Counted from the stretch's first letter, positions 37,064 through 49,059 are shown. The stretch is DNA of 64,000 bases from Stenotrophomonas sp. VV52 (GCF_002893095.1 NZ_PKQQ01000006.1:62001-126000), one strand, 5' to 3'. Made by a program: numbers and translations. Notes: generated by a model from the letters alone, not told the origin.

Positions 37064-37987
37064 TCAGCCCCCTGCGACCAGGTCGCGACGCGCATTGAGG
37101 TAATCGGCGGCGGTGATCGCCTTGCCGCCCTCGCGCTGCAGCACGCGCAGGCGCAGCGCGCCCTGGCCGCAGGCGATGTCGATGCCCTCGCGCCCGACCG
37201 CCAGCAGGGTGCCCGGCGCCTTGCCCTGGTTGTCGGCCAGCGCCAGCGCGCCATGGATGCGCACGCGCTCGCCGGCCAGCTGCGCCTCGGCGATCGGCCA
37301 CGGGTTGAACGCGCGCACGGTCCGCTCCAGCACCTGCGCATCGTCGGACCAGTCCAGCCGCGCCTCGGCCTTGTCCAGCTTGTGCGCGTAGGTCACGCCC
37401 TGCGCCGGCTGCGGCTGCGCGATCGGCTTGAGGCCGGCACGCAGCAGGCCCAGGCCGTCGGAAAGCACCTGTGCGCCGAGTTCGGCGAGGCGGTCGTGCA
37501 GCGACCCGCCGAGCTCGCCGGCCTGGATCGGGGTGTGCTGGCGCAGCAGCACCGGCCCGGTGTCCAGCCCGGCCTCCATCTGCATCAGGCACACGCCGGT
37601 TTCGGCGTCGCCGGCCTGGATCGCACGCTGGATCGGCGCGGCGCCGCGCCAGCGCGGCAGCAGCGAGGCATGCACGTTCCAGCAGCCATGGGTGGGGATG
37701 GCCAGCACGGCCTTGGGCAGGATCAACCCGTAGGCCACCACCACCATCAGGTCCGGCTGCAGGTCGCGCAGCTGCTGCTGGGCCTCCGGCGTCTTCAGCG
37801 ATTCGGGCTGGAACACCGGAATGCCCCGGGCGATTGCCTCCAGCTTCACCGGCGAGGGCATCAGCCCACGTCCGCGGCCGGCCGGGCGGTCGGGCTGGGT
37901 GTACACGCCCACCACCTCATGGTGGCGCGCGGCAGCGCGCAGCGACGACACGGCGAACTCAGGCGTACCGGCAAAGACAATCTTCAT
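37064..37987 (-). CDS. fmt: Methionyl-tRNA formyltransferase
   Basis: Fmt formylates initiator Met-tRNA using 10-formyl-THF. The 307-residue length is standard. It shows [16 protein letters not shown] at the start, the folate and catalytic region [22 protein letters not shown], and a C-terminal OB-fold domain. It lies downstream of def, but an intrinsic terminator stands between them, so fmt-rsmB may depend partly on read-through or on its own promoter. Confidence 0.97.
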   Translation of the reverse strand: MKIVFAGTPEFAVSSLRAAARHHEVVGVYTQPDRPAGRGRGLMPSPVKLEAIARGIPVFQPESLKTPEAQQQLRDLQPDLMVVVAYGLILPKAVLAIPTHGCWNVHASLLPRWRGAAPIQRAIQAGDAETGVCLMQMEAGLDTGPVLLRQHTPIQAGELGGSLHDRLAELGAQVLSDGLGLLRAGLKPIAQPQPAQGVTYAHKLDKAEARLDWSDDAQVLERTVRAFNPWPIAEAQLAGERVRIHGALALADNQGKAPGTLLAVGREGIDIACGQGALRLRVLQREGGKAITAADYLNARRDLVAGG

Positions 37988-38002
37988 GGCGTTCCCACTT
38001 GC

Positions 38003-38036
38003 AGAAAGAAAAACGGCGCCGGAGGTCGGCGCCGAA
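38003..38036 (-). terminator. Intrinsic terminator between def and fmt
   Basis: Read on the minus strand: stem CGGCGCC / GGCGCCG (38014-38020, 38028-38034), 7-nt loop, then a T-rich tract TTTTTCTTTC. It follows the def stop by about 50 bp and precedes the fmt start. Confidence 0.8.
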
Positions 38037-38086
38037 CAACCGGTCGCGGGGCGCGGGCTGGCCGCGCCGCCACGTCCGTGGCCAGG

Positions 38087-38599
38087 TCAGGCAACGTGCT
38101 TGCGCTGCTTGGCCAGCTTCTTGCGGACCATCTCGCGCTTGAGCGGCGAGAGGTAGTCGATGAACAGCTTGCCGTCCAGGTGGTCCATCTCATGCTGCAC
38201 GCAGACGGCCAGCAGGCCGTCGGTGGTCAGCTCCTGGGCCACGCCCTGGCGGTCCAGGAAGCGCACGGTGATGCTGTCGGCGCGGGTCACGTCGGCGAAG
38301 ATCCCGGGGACTGACAGGCAGCCTTCCTGGTAGACCTTGCCGCCTTCGCTGGCGGCGATCTCCGGGTTGATGAAGACCAGCGGGGTGTTCTTCTCCTCGC
38401 TGACGTCGATCACCATGAAGCGCTTGTGGACGTCGACCTGGGAGGCGGCCAGGCCGATGCCCGGGGCCTCGTACATGGTCTGGAACATGTTGTCGATCAG
38501 TTCCTGGAAGGCCGGGGTGGTCACCTCGGCGGCGTCGATCCGCGCGGCCTTGGTGCGCAGGCGCGGGTCCGGGAACTCAAGAATGGGCAGGAGAGCCAT
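38087..38599 (-). CDS. def: Peptide deformylase
   Basis: Def removes the N-formyl group from nascent proteins. The 170-residue protein has all three motifs: [14 protein letters not shown] and HEMDH, which supply the metal ligands and catalytic glutamate. It lies upstream of fmt-rsmB, joining formyl-Met addition and removal in one neighbourhood, and is divergent from the LysM gene. Confidence 0.97.
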   Translation of the reverse strand: MALLPILEFPDPRLRTKAARIDAAEVTTPAFQELIDNMFQTMYEAPGIGLAASQVDVHKRFMVIDVSEEKNTPLVFINPEIAASEGGKVYQEGCLSVPGIFADVTRADSITVRFLDRQGVAQELTTDGLLAVCVQHEMDHLDGKLFIDYLSPLKREMVRKKLAKQRKHVA

Positions 38600-38724
38600 G
38601 GCAAATACCGTTTGGGGGCGCCCTTAAAGCGGCGTACGTCGCAATTCTATCGCCAACGCTTGCCTTGCGCCCCGGTTTCTGGACTATAGTGCTCGAACCT
38701 GTTGGGGAATCAGGCACCACACCT

Positions 38725-39858
38725 ATGTTTGAAAAGACACGTACGGTCGTCGCCGTCGCGATGCTGACCGTCGCTACCTATGCTACCGCCGTTGAAGTGA
38801 ATGGCGGGCACCCGGAAACCTATGTCGTCCAGAAGGGCGATACCTTGTGGGATATTTCCGCGCGCTTCCTTAAAAAGCCGTGGTTGTGGCCGGAAATCTG
38901 GCAGGCCAACCCGCAGGTCAAGAACCCGCACCTGATCTACCCGGGCGACGTGCTGAGCTTGGCCTACCTGGACCGCGTCGTGGCCCAGCCGGGCCCGCGC
39001 CAGGAAGCGCCGATCGACGCGATCCCGCTGAGCCAGATCGAGCCCTTCCTGAAGCAGCTCAGCGTGGTCGACGAGATCGACTCGCTGCCGTACGTGGTCG
39101 GCCTGGAAGACAACCGCCTGCGCGCCACGACCGGCCAGGTGGCTTACGTGCATGGCCTGGAGGGCGCCCAGGTGGGCCAGCGCTGGGCCGTGGTCCGCCC
39201 GACCGTGCGCTACTCGCTGCCCAAGCCGACCGAGGACCTGACCGCCAATGGCAAGGTCACCCCCGGCAGCGGCAACCTGTGGGCGAACTTCGTGGCCGCG
39301 CCGAGCAAGCGCCACGAGATGCTGGGCTACGAGCTGGGCCAGCTGAACGTGGGCACCGTGACCAAGCTGCCGGACGGCCGCTCGGACGTGGCCACGCTGG
39401 CGCTGCAGGGCCGGGTCGACGGGCGTGAAGTCCGCGCTGGCGACCGCCTGGTGCCGGTGGAAGCCACGCCGTACGACCTGCAGTTCGTCCCGCACGTCCC
39501 GGCTGCCCAGACCGAAGGCCTGGACATGCGCGTGCTGGCGGTGACGGACATGTACCTGGCCGGCGGCCCGCGCGATGTCATCGCGATCTCGGCCGGCAGT
39601 GCCAACGGCATCGACAACGGCACCGTGGTCTCGCTGTGGCGCCAGGGGCGGCATGTGGCGCACCGCATGAAGTACCCGGGCTCCTCGAGGATGGACGACT
39701 CGCTGACCGACGGTGCCGGCCGCGTTTCGCTGCCGGATGAGTACGCCGCCCACGCGATGGTGTTCCGCACCTTCGACAAGGTCAGCTATGCACTGGTGAT
39801 GCAGGGCGTGAAGCCGGTGCTGGTCGGTTACTCGGCCAAGCATCCCGACGCGCAGTAG
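38725..39858 (+). CDS. Secreted LysM-domain protein
   Basis: A 377-residue exported protein. The N-terminal signal peptide (MFEKTRTVVAVAMLTVATYATA) is followed by a LysM domain (about 33-80: YVVQKGDTLWDISARFLKKPWLWPEIW, NPHLIYPGDVLSL), which binds peptidoglycan glycan chains. The remaining ~290 residues form an unassigned region shared with periplasmic LysM proteins encoded next to dprA in this bacterial group. The ATG at 38725 places the signal correctly. It is probably co-regulated with the dprA-smg-topA run, although a hairpin follows it. Confidence 0.85.
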   Translation: MFEKTRTVVAVAMLTVATYATAVEVNGGHPETYVVQKGDTLWDISARFLKKPWLWPEIWQANPQVKNPHLIYPGDVLSLAYLDRVVAQPGPRQEAPIDAIPLSQIEPFLKQLSVVDEIDSLPYVVGLEDNRLRATTGQVAYVHGLEGAQVGQRWAVVRPTVRYSLPKPTEDLTANGKVTPGSGNLWANFVAAPSKRHEMLGYELGQLNVGTVTKLPDGRSDVATLALQGRVDGREVRAGDRLVPVEATPYDLQFVPHVPAAQTEGLDMRVLAVTDMYLAGGPRDVIAISAGSANGIDNGTVVSLWRQGRHVAHRMKYPGSSRMDDSLTDGAGRVSLPDEYAAHAMVFRTFDKVSYALVMQGVKPVLVGYSAKHPDAQ

Positions 39859-39899
39859 GCACCGACCGCTGGTCGGGGCACATTCTGACGCACCAACGC

Positions 39900-39921
39900 G
39901 ACGGCGCCCGAGGGCGCCGTC
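39900..39921 (+). terminator. Hairpin between LysM gene and dprA
   Basis: A perfect 10-bp stem GACGGCGCCC / GGGCGCCGTC (39900-39909, 39912-39921) around a GA dinucleotide, 40 bp after the LysM stop. No U-tract follows, so termination may be weak. Confidence 0.55.
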
Positions 39922-39946
39922 GTCGTCTGCGGGCTAGCCTGACCCG

Positions 39947-41086
39947 ATGCCCCAGACGCCCCCCTGTTCCACCGAGGCGCTGCTGCGCCTGGTCCTAGCC
40001 GGCGGCGCGATCGCTCCGCGCCGCACCCTCCTCACGCGCTTCGAAACACCCGCCGACGCCCTACGCAGCGGCCCGGCGGCATGGCGCGCCGCCGGATGCA
40101 GTGCCGAACAGCGGGCCCGGCTGGCCCTGCCCGAGCGCGAGGCGCTTGCCCGTGGGCTGCGCTGGCTGGAACAGCCCGGCCGGCACCTGCTGCCGGCCGG
40201 CGATCCCGACTATCCGCCCCTGCTCGGCGAACTGGAGACCGCGCCGCTCGCCCTTTTCATCCACGGCGACCCGGCGGCGCTGTGGCATCCGGGCGTGGCC
40301 GTGGTGGGCAGCCGTACCCCATCCCCCACCGGCGGGGAGTTGGCGGCGGAATTTGCCACCGCCCTGGCCCGCAGCGGCCTGGCGGTGGTCAGCGGGCTGG
40401 CCGCCGGGGTCGATGCGCGCGCCCACCGAGGCGCATTGGAGGTCCCCGACGGGCGCACCGTCGCGGTGGTGGCCACCGGCCTGGACCTGGCCTTCCCGCC
40501 GCGCAACACCGCCCTGCAGGCCTGCATTGCCGAGCGCGGCGCGGTGGTCAGCGAGTACCCGCCGGGGACGGCAGCGCGGCCCGGGCAGTTCCCCGCCCGC
40601 AACCGGATCGTGGCCGGGCTGTCGTTGGGCACGCTGGTCATCGAAGCCGCGCTGCGCTCGGGGGCGCTGATCACCGCACGCCTGGCCGCCGAGGCCGGGC
40701 GCGAGGTGTTCGCCCTGCCCGGTTCGGTGCGCAACCCCCGGGCCCGGGGCTGCCACCGGCTGATCCGCGATGGCGCCCAGCTGGTCGAAACGCCGGCAGA
40801 GGTGGTGGCCGGCCTCTGCGGGGCGGCGGCGCAACTGGGCCAGGCCTTGCGTTCCCGCCTGGCAGCCCCCACTGAACAGGCACGGCCCACGGTGCCCACC
40901 CCCTCCCCCGCTCTTCCACCCGACTACCAGCGCTTGTGGAAAGTGCTGGATGAAAACCCAACGGGTATGGATTCATTGATCGAGCGCAGCGGATTGACGG
41001 CGACGCAGCTGTCGGCCATGCTGCTGATCATGGAACTGGATGGAAAGGTGGTTGCCACCCATGGCCGCTACTGTCGAAAACCCTAG
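39947..41086 (+). CDS. dprA: DNA-processing protein DprA
   Basis: DprA protects incoming single-stranded DNA during natural transformation and loads RecA. The 379-residue protein has an N-terminal SAM-like region, a Rossmann fold with VAVVGSRTPSPTGGELA, SGLAAGVDARAH and FPARNRIVAGLSLGTLVIEA, and a C-terminal winged-helix (DMLA/DprA) domain (about 320-379). Its place ahead of smg and topA is typical for the Xanthomonadaceae and other gammaproteobacteria. Confidence 0.95.
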   Translation: MPQTPPCSTEALLRLVLAGGAIAPRRTLLTRFETPADALRSGPAAWRAAGCSAEQRARLALPEREALARGLRWLEQPGRHLLPAGDPDYPPLLGELETAPLALFIHGDPAALWHPGVAVVGSRTPSPTGGELAAEFATALARSGLAVVSGLAAGVDARAHRGALEVPDGRTVAVVATGLDLAFPPRNTALQACIAERGAVVSEYPPGTAARPGQFPARNRIVAGLSLGTLVIEAALRSGALITARLAAEAGREVFALPGSVRNPRARGCHRLIRDGAQLVETPAEVVAGLCGAAAQLGQALRSRLAAPTEQARPTVPTPSPALPPDYQRLWKVLDENPTGMDSLIERSGLTATQLSAMLLIMELDGKVVATHGRYCRKP

Positions 41087-41128
41087 TTTCTTCACCTCCA
41101 CAGCGTCGTTGACGCAGGCCGAGGGGCA

Positions 41129-41602
41129 ATGAAAGAGAGCATTCTGGACGTCCTGCTGTACCTGTTTGAACACTACTTCAGCGAAGACGCGGACATCGTC
41201 CGCGACCGCGATACCCTCCAGAACAGCCTGATACAGGCCGGCTTCAGCCCCACCGAGATCAACAAGGCCTTCGACTGGCTCGACGCCCTCGCCGAGCAGC
41301 GCCCCGCCGTGAGCGTGGCCCGGGTCGACGGTCCGGTCCGCATTTTCCATGGCCCGGAGCTGGACAAGCTCGACGTGGAAGGCCGCGGGTTCCTGATGTT
41401 CCTGGAACAGCACGGCATCCTGGACGCCAACCAGCGCGAGCTGGTGCTCGACCGCGCCATGGCCCTGGACCAGGACGACCTGGACCTGGACGACCTGAAA
41501 TGGGTGGTGCTGATGGTGCTGTTCAACCAGCCTGGCGCCGAAGCCGCCTACGCCTGGATGGAAACCCAGATGTTCGTGGACGAGCCGGAACCCCTTCACT
41601 GA
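41129..41602 (+). CDS. smg: Smg family protein (DUF494)
   Basis: A 157-residue protein whose [17 protein letters not shown] start and C-terminal [15 protein letters not shown]...AYAWME are diagnostic for Smg/DUF494. The molecular function is not established; the gene is conserved next to dprA and topA. The product is acidic and soluble. Confidence 0.93.
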   Translation: MKESILDVLLYLFEHYFSEDADIVRDRDTLQNSLIQAGFSPTEINKAFDWLDALAEQRPAVSVARVDGPVRIFHGPELDKLDVEGRGFLMFLEQHGILDANQRELVLDRAMALDQDDLDLDDLKWVVLMVLFNQPGAEAAYAWMETQMFVDEPEPLH

Positions 41603-41641
41603 CCGTACACTGGGTGCTTCGCGCATTCAGGGGAATGGAAA

Positions 41642-42424
41642 GTGAGCCAGTGGTTCTATGCAGAAGGGAATCGTCAGCAGCGTGGTCCGCTGACATCTGA
41701 AGAGTTGGTTGAGAAGTACACGTCCGGCGAAGTCGCGCTGGACTCCCTCGTCTGGCGTGACGGGCTGCCACAGTGGCAGCCCCTGCGCAGCGTGGCCGAC
41801 GAGCTGGGCCTGGTGATCGCACCGCCGCCCATGGCCGGACCGGACCTGGGTGGACCCCCGCTGGAGCCGGTCGTGCCCAGCCCGCCGCGCATTCCCGGAT
41901 TCGATTCGCCCTCGCCCCCCCCTTCGTCTTCGCCGCACGCCGCCGTGCCGGGCCCGGCGCCGTCCTACGTGCGTGCCGCACCGCCGCCGAAGAAGACCTC
42001 CGGCTGCCTGGTCATCGGCCTGGTGGTGGGCGTCGGGTTCCTGGTGGTGATGGGCATCCTCGCCGCCATCGCGATTCCCGCCTATAACGACTATCTGCAC
42101 CGCGCCCGGGTGGCCAATGCGGTCGGCATCGTGTCGCAGTTGAAGTACCAGGTGAACGAGTTCGCCCTGAACACCGAGCGCTGCCCGGTCAACGACGACG
42201 ACGGCTTCAAGAGCCCGAGCTCCTACGCCGCCGATTACGTCGGCGCGGTGCGGATCGGCCGCTTTGGCGAAGGCAAGTGCGGCATCGAAATGGAGTTCTC
42301 GGTGCCCGGCAAGCGTGCGCTGGATGGCAAGATGCTGTGGTTCGAGTACGACATGCAGAGCCAGGAGTGGACCTGCAGCAGCGATCTCGACGCCAAGTAC
42401 GTGCCGGTGCAGTGCCGCGGCTGA
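41642..42424 (+). CDS. GYF_2-domain protein with pilin-like C-terminal region
   Basis: A 260-residue protein. Residues 1 to about 55 are a GYF_2 domain (WFYAEGNRQQRGPLTSEELVEKYTSGE...LVWRDGLPQWQPL), a protein-interaction module. A Pro/Ser-rich linker follows (about 60-115). A transmembrane helix (about 121-145) then leads into AIAIPAYNDYLHRARVANA, the pattern of type IV pilin-like proteins and minor pilins that lack a leader peptide. The start is a GTG at 41642. It is paired with a second GYF_2 gene 46 bp downstream, and the two probably act together at the inner membrane. Function is unknown. Confidence 0.75.
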   Translation: MSQWFYAEGNRQQRGPLTSEELVEKYTSGEVALDSLVWRDGLPQWQPLRSVADELGLVIAPPPMAGPDLGGPPLEPVVPSPPRIPGFDSPSPPPSSSPHAAVPGPAPSYVRAAPPPKKTSGCLVIGLVVGVGFLVVMGILAAIAIPAYNDYLHRARVANAVGIVSQLKYQVNEFALNTERCPVNDDDGFKSPSSYAADYVGAVRIGRFGEGKCGIEMEFSVPGKRALDGKMLWFEYDMQSQEWTCSSDLDAKYVPVQCRG

Positions 42425-42470
42425 GCCGCGACTTCATGATTACGGATGAATCCAGAAGGGGAAGTACGCA

Positions 42471-43379
42471 ATGACTGAGTGGTATTACGCCGATGGCCAG
42501 GAGCGCCAGGGTCCGTTGATGGCCGAAGACCTCCGCCAACGCTTGCAGCGCGGGGAGATCAGCCTCACCACGCTGGTCTGGCGCGAAGGCTATGGCGCGT
42601 GGAAGCCGGTGTCCGAAGCGGTGGAGGAACTGCAGCTGCAGAACCTGACCAGCGCGGCCGAGAACCTGGGCAGCGGTTTCGACCTGCGCGGGGACTACAC
42701 CGCCATCGACAACGGCACCGCCCCGCTCCCGGGCACCGGGGGCGGCACCTACTCGCCGTACTCCGCGCCCGGCGCCACCGGCAGCTACGGCGCCACCGTG
42801 GTCAGCGGCGGCGAGGTGGTCTATGCCGGCTTCTGGAAGCGCTATGCCGCCTACTTCCTGGACTCGATCGTGGTCGGCATCATCAACATTCCGGTCAGCC
42901 TCATTTTCAACCTGATCGGCGCGGCCAGCGGCAACGAAACCCTGGCCGTGGCGCTGAGCCTGGTGGCGATGCTGGGCGGCTTCGTGATCGGCATCGGCTA
43001 CTACGCCGGCTTCCATGCCTCGCGCGGCGGTGCCACCCTGGGCAAGATGGCCGTGGGCATCAAGGTGGTGCGCAGCGACGGTGAGCGGATCACGTTCATG
43101 CGCGGCGTGGGGCGCTATTTCGGCTTCATCCTGAGCAGCCTGACCCTGTTCATCGGCTTCATCATGGCCGCCTTCACCGAGCGCAAGCAGGCCCTGCACG
43201 ACATGCTGTGCGACACCCTGGTGGTGGACAAGTGGGCGTTCACCGAAAACGCCGAGTTCCAGGAGCGCGGCCTGGGCACCGTGACCATCGTGATCCTGGT
43301 CATCAGCGGCATCCTGACCGTGATCAGCATCGGGCTGGTGATCGCCATGTTCGGGGTCATCGCCTCGTCCATGTCCTGA
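42471..43379 (+). CDS. GYF_2 and RDD-domain membrane protein
   Basis: A 302-residue protein with a GYF_2 domain at 1-55 (WYYADGQERQGPLMAEDLRQRLQRGE...LVWREGYGAWKPV), a Gly/Thr-rich linker, and an RDD domain (about 120-245: AGFWKRYAAYFLDSIVVGIINIP... GATLGKMAVGIKVVRSDGERITFMRG). A further C-terminal transmembrane helix follows. RDD proteins are small multi-pass membrane proteins, some implicated in ion exchange. The shared N-terminal module with the preceding gene suggests duplication and a common partner. Confidence 0.82.
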   Translation: MTEWYYADGQERQGPLMAEDLRQRLQRGEISLTTLVWREGYGAWKPVSEAVEELQLQNLTSAAENLGSGFDLRGDYTAIDNGTAPLPGTGGGTYSPYSAPGATGSYGATVVSGGEVVYAGFWKRYAAYFLDSIVVGIINIPVSLIFNLIGAASGNETLAVALSLVAMLGGFVIGIGYYAGFHASRGGATLGKMAVGIKVVRSDGERITFMRGVGRYFGFILSSLTLFIGFIMAAFTERKQALHDMLCDTLVVDKWAFTENAEFQERGLGTVTIVILVISGILTVISIGLVIAMFGVIASSMS

Positions 43380-43392
43380 CCCTCCTCACACC

Positions 43393-43473
43393 GGGCCGCT
43401 TGACACGGGCGGCCCCGGCGTGATTCCTCTAGCACGCGCAGAACCTGAACGCCCGGCGCACAACCGGGCGTTC
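43393..43473. terminator. Two hairpins between the RDD gene and topA
   Basis: Two stem-loops lie close together: GGGCCGC / GCGGCCC (43393-43399, 43409-43415) and GAACGCCCGG / CCGGGCGTTC (43447-43456, 43464-43473). Neither has a clean U-tract. They probably separate the RDD gene from topA transcription. Confidence 0.5.
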
Positions 43474-43567
43474 AGCGTATGGAATTCGACGGCTGCCCTT
43501 CACTAATGCGGCCTTTTGCTCCACCCTAGCGCCCTCCCCCGGGCCGCTGCCCACAGAAATCAACGAC

Positions 43568-46066
<2,499 letters not shown>

Positions 46067-46078
46067 CCGGTTGCGCCC

Positions 46079-46639
46079 ATGAACGAGCTCACCGTCGATT
46101 CGGCTGTTCCCACCCTGCACGCTGGCGGGGTGGTCGCCTACCCCACTGAAGCCGTATGGGGGTTGGGCTGCGATCCGGCCAATGAAGCTGCGGTGTTGAA
46201 GCTGCTGCGGCTCAAGCAGCGCCCGGTCGAGAAGGGCATGATCCTGGTCGCCGCCGACCTGGCCCAGCTGGACGGCTGGGTTTCGGTCAATCAACTGCCC
46301 GCCGACCGCCGCGCAGAAGTGCTGGCCAGCTGGCCCGGCGCGCACACCTGGATCCTGCCGGCGGGCACGCGTGCGCCGCGCTGGATCACCGGCCACCACA
46401 CCGGCATTGCGGTGCGGATCAGCGCACATCCCCTGGTGGCCGCGCTGTGCCGTGCCTGGGGCGGACCGCTGGTCTCGACCAGCGCCAACCTGGCCGGCCA
46501 CCCGCCGGCACGCACCCGCGCCGAGCTGGATCCCGCGCTGCTGGCCCTGCTGGACGGCCTGGTCGACGGCGCCACCGGCGGCCTGGCCCAGCCCACCCCG
46601 ATCCGCGACGCCCTCACCGGGCAGGTGCTGCGCACCTGA
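46079..46639 (+). CDS. tsaC: Threonylcarbamoyl-AMP synthase
   Basis: TsaC makes threonylcarbamoyl-AMP from threonine, bicarbonate and ATP for the t6A37 modification of ANN-reading tRNAs. The 186-residue protein shows [21 protein letters not shown] and STSANLAG, the ATP- and threonine-binding motifs of the YrdC fold. The short form without the Sua5 domain matches TsaC. It is just downstream of topA and is probably co-transcribed. Confidence 0.94.
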   Translation: MNELTVDSAVPTLHAGGVVAYPTEAVWGLGCDPANEAAVLKLLRLKQRPVEKGMILVAADLAQLDGWVSVNQLPADRRAEVLASWPGAHTWILPAGTRAPRWITGHHTGIAVRISAHPLVAALCRAWGGPLVSTSANLAGHPPARTRAELDPALLALLDGLVDGATGGLAQPTPIRDALTGQVLRT

Positions 46640-46687
46640 GCCGCGGCGTTGTTTACGCGTGCACAGGCAAGGCCGCACACTGCGGCC

Positions 46688-47503
46688 ATGCGCCCATCCC
46701 CTGCCCTCTGGCTGTTCCTCCTGCTGCCCGCTGTCGCCGCTCCGCTGGCGGCCCAGGACAGCAGCGTGCGGGTGTACCGCTGCGTGGGCAGCAAGGGCGC
46801 GGTGTCGCTGCAGGACGCGCCGTGCCGTGACGGCCGCCAGGAAGTGCGCGAAATGCAGCGCCCGCGCGACCCGGCCCCCCGGGTCGTGCGCAGCGACAGC
46901 ACACCGTCCACGCCACCGCCTGCCGCGCCCGAACGCGAAGTGCGCTACGTCCACGTACAGCCGCCGCAGCCGATGTACGAATGCATCCGCGACGATGGCA
47001 GCCGTTACACCAGCGAGACCAGCGAGGGGAATCCGCGCTGGGTGCCGGTGTGGACCAGCGCCTGGTTGCCGGGACGCGGTCCAGGCGGCATTCGTCCCGG
47101 ACCAGGTCCGGGTCCAGGTCCCGGGCCCCGCCCGGATCCCCGTCCCCTTCCACCTATCGCACCGATGGGCAGCGGTTCGATCACCTCCAGCGGTGGTTCG
47201 CTGACCGTGCAGGGCGGTGGCTCGCGCGGCGGGGGCAGTTTCACCGTGGGCAGCGGGAGCACCCAGTGGCACACCGAAGGTTCGGCCTACCCCGGCACCT
47301 ACCATGACGTGGTGGTGCCGGCCGGCAATGTGCTGGTGCGCGACCAGTGCCATCCCCTGCCGGCCAGCGAAGTGTGTTCGATCCTCAGCGACCGCCGCTG
47401 GGAGCTGGTGCGCCGTTACAACAGCGCGCTGCAGGGCGAACGCGACGCGATCAGCCGTGAACAGCGCGGCGTGGATGCGCGGCTGGACCGCGACTGCCGA
47501 TAG
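46688..47503 (+). CDS. Secreted DUF4124-type protein with Gly/Pro-rich region
   Basis: A 271-residue exported protein: signal peptide (MRPSPALWLFLLLPAVAAPLAAQ), then a short DUF4124-like segment (VYRCVGSKGAVSLQDAPCRDG) with paired cysteines. A low-complexity Pro/Gly stretch (about 138-160) and a Ser/Gly-rich region follow. The C terminus (about 215-271) is helical and includes CSILSDRRWELVRRYNSALQGERD. Function is unknown; a periplasmic or outer-membrane location is likely. The next gene encodes a protein of the same build, suggesting a duplicated pair. Confidence 0.75.
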   Translation: MRPSPALWLFLLLPAVAAPLAAQDSSVRVYRCVGSKGAVSLQDAPCRDGRQEVREMQRPRDPAPRVVRSDSTPSTPPPAAPEREVRYVHVQPPQPMYECIRDDGSRYTSETSEGNPRWVPVWTSAWLPGRGPGGIRPGPGPGPGPGPRPDPRPLPPIAPMGSGSITSSGGSLTVQGGGSRGGGSFTVGSGSTQWHTEGSAYPGTYHDVVVPAGNVLVRDQCHPLPASEVCSILSDRRWELVRRYNSALQGERDAISREQRGVDARLDRDCR

Positions 47504-47536
47504 GGCGGCGGGCCAGGTGCGTTGTATCCTGCGCGG

Positions 47537-48280
47537 ATGAAACCCTGGTGGCTCCTGTTGCTGTGCGTGGCCTCGTCGGCAATGGCCGACGACGCGATCG
47601 TGTTCCGCTGTACCGACGCCGATGGCAACAGCACCGTGCAGGGCACGCCGTGCCCGGCCGGCAGCCACCAGGTCATCCAGCGCATGAACGCGGCGCCGTC
47701 GCGCGCCGAGGTGTCGGTGTCCAGCAGCATTACGCCGCCCGCAGCGGCGCCACCACCGGTGGCACCCGCGGCCAGCGCGCCAGCGGCGGCGGGCGACGCG
47801 CCCGCTGCGGTGCCCGCCTTTGTGCCCGGCAAGGCCCGGCCGGTCGAGCGCATCATTTCAGAGGCCTACGAAGTGCCCACCGGGACCGCGATTCTCGACA
47901 CGGCCAACCTGCCCAAGCCCGGAGACGATGCAACCGCAGCGGACACCGACAAGCCGCCGCTGCCGGAGATCTACCAGTGCCAGGCACAGGACGGCGGCCG
48001 CTACCTGCATGAGCGCGAGCCCGCGCCGCCCCACTGCCAGCTGCTGTCGGTCACCGCCCTGGGCGGGGCGACGCCGGTCAATGCCGCCAGCTGCGAGGTG
48101 ATCCGCGACGCGTGCGAGCCGATACCCGAAGACCAGCGCTGCAACGCGTGGCAGCAGCGCTTCCGCGATGCACGCGGGCGCGAGCGGTTCGCTTCGCCGG
48201 ACAATGCGGCCGCCGCTGCGGCAGAGCGCGCCCGCCTCCAGGCAGTGCTGGCCGAGTCGAGCTGCGCGGTCCCCGGTTGA
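47537..48280 (+). CDS. Secreted DUF4124-type protein
   Basis: A 247-residue exported protein with a signal peptide (MKPWWLLLLCVASSAMA), a DUF4124-like segment (FRCTDADGNSTVQGTPCPAGSHQV) and an Ala/Pro-rich linker (about 65-100). A Cys-containing C-terminal part (IYQCQAQDGGRYLHE, SCEVIRDACEPIPEDQRCNAW) follows. It resembles its upstream neighbour in arrangement. Function is unknown. It converges on the SDR gene, with only 2 bp between the stops. Confidence 0.75.
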   Translation: MKPWWLLLLCVASSAMADDAIVFRCTDADGNSTVQGTPCPAGSHQVIQRMNAAPSRAEVSVSSSITPPAAAPPPVAPAASAPAAAGDAPAAVPAFVPGKARPVERIISEAYEVPTGTAILDTANLPKPGDDATAADTDKPPLPEIYQCQAQDGGRYLHEREPAPPHCQLLSVTALGGATPVNAASCEVIRDACEPIPEDQRCNAWQQRFRDARGRERFASPDNAAAAAAERARLQAVLAESSCAVPG

Positions 48281-48282
48281 CG

Positions 48283-49059
48283 TTAAAACCCGTAGCGCAG
48301 GAACCCACCGTCCACCGCGATGCATTCGCCGGTGACATAGCTGGCCGCAGGCAGGCACAGGAAGCCCACCGCAGCCGCAACTTCTTCCGGCTCGCCGATG
48401 CGGCGCATCGGGGTACGGTCGATGACCTGCTCGTAATAGTCCGGGTCCGACAGCGGCCCGGAGGTGCGGCGGGTGCGGATGTACCAGGGCGCCACCGCAT
48501 TGACCCGGATGCCGTCTTCAGCCCACTCCACCGCCAGGTTGCGCGTCATCTGGTGCATGGCGGCCTTGGTCATGCCATACACCGCGCCGCTGCGCACGTG
48601 GGTGAGGCCCGACACGCTGCCCACGTTGACGATCGCCGAGGCGGCATGGCGCGCCAGCAACGGGTGCGCATAGCGCGACAGCTCGAAGGCCGAGAACAGG
48701 TTGGTTTCGAAGATGCCGCGCCATTCGTCTTCGGTGTATTCGGTGGCCGCCTTGGTGACGTTGCCGCCGGCATTGTTGATCAGCAGGTGCAGGCCGTCGC
48801 TGTGGTCTTCCACCCAGTCGAGGATCTCGCGGCGGTCCTCGTCGTCGGAGACATCGGCGGCAAGCCCGTGGATCTCACGGTCCGGGTACGCGTCGGCCAG
48901 CTCGTCGCGGGCCATTTCCAGCGCATCGGCGTCGCGCCCGACGATCAGCAGGTCGGCACCGAATCCCAGCAGTTCGTGTGCGATCGCCAGGCCGATGCCG
49001 GCACTGGCACCGGTGATCAATGCGGTCTGTCCATCCAGTCGCCAACGATGCGCGCTCAC
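48283..49059 (-). CDS. Short-chain dehydrogenase/reductase (tropinone reductase-like)
   Basis: A 258-residue classical SDR: cofactor motif TGASAGIG, NNAGG, catalytic serine in VNVGSVSG and Tyr-x3-Lys in YGMTKAA. An Arg after the second strand (VGRDAD) suggests NADP(H). The overall pattern fits tropinone-reductase-like oxidoreductases; the substrate is unknown. The GTG start at 49059 was chosen for its AGGAGAAGCAG ribosome site and the immediate SDR fold; the longer open frame upstream is not family-like. Confidence 0.85.
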   Translation of the reverse strand: MSAHRWRLDGQTALITGASAGIGLAIAHELLGFGADLLIVGRDADALEMARDELADAYPDREIHGLAADVSDDEDRREILDWVEDHSDGLHLLINNAGGNVTKAATEYTEDEWRGIFETNLFSAFELSRYAHPLLARHAASAIVNVGSVSGLTHVRSGAVYGMTKAAMHQMTRNLAVEWAEDGIRVNAVAPWYIRTRRTSGPLSDPDYYEQVIDRTPMRRIGEPEEVAAAVGFLCLPAASYVTGECIAVDGGFLRYGF

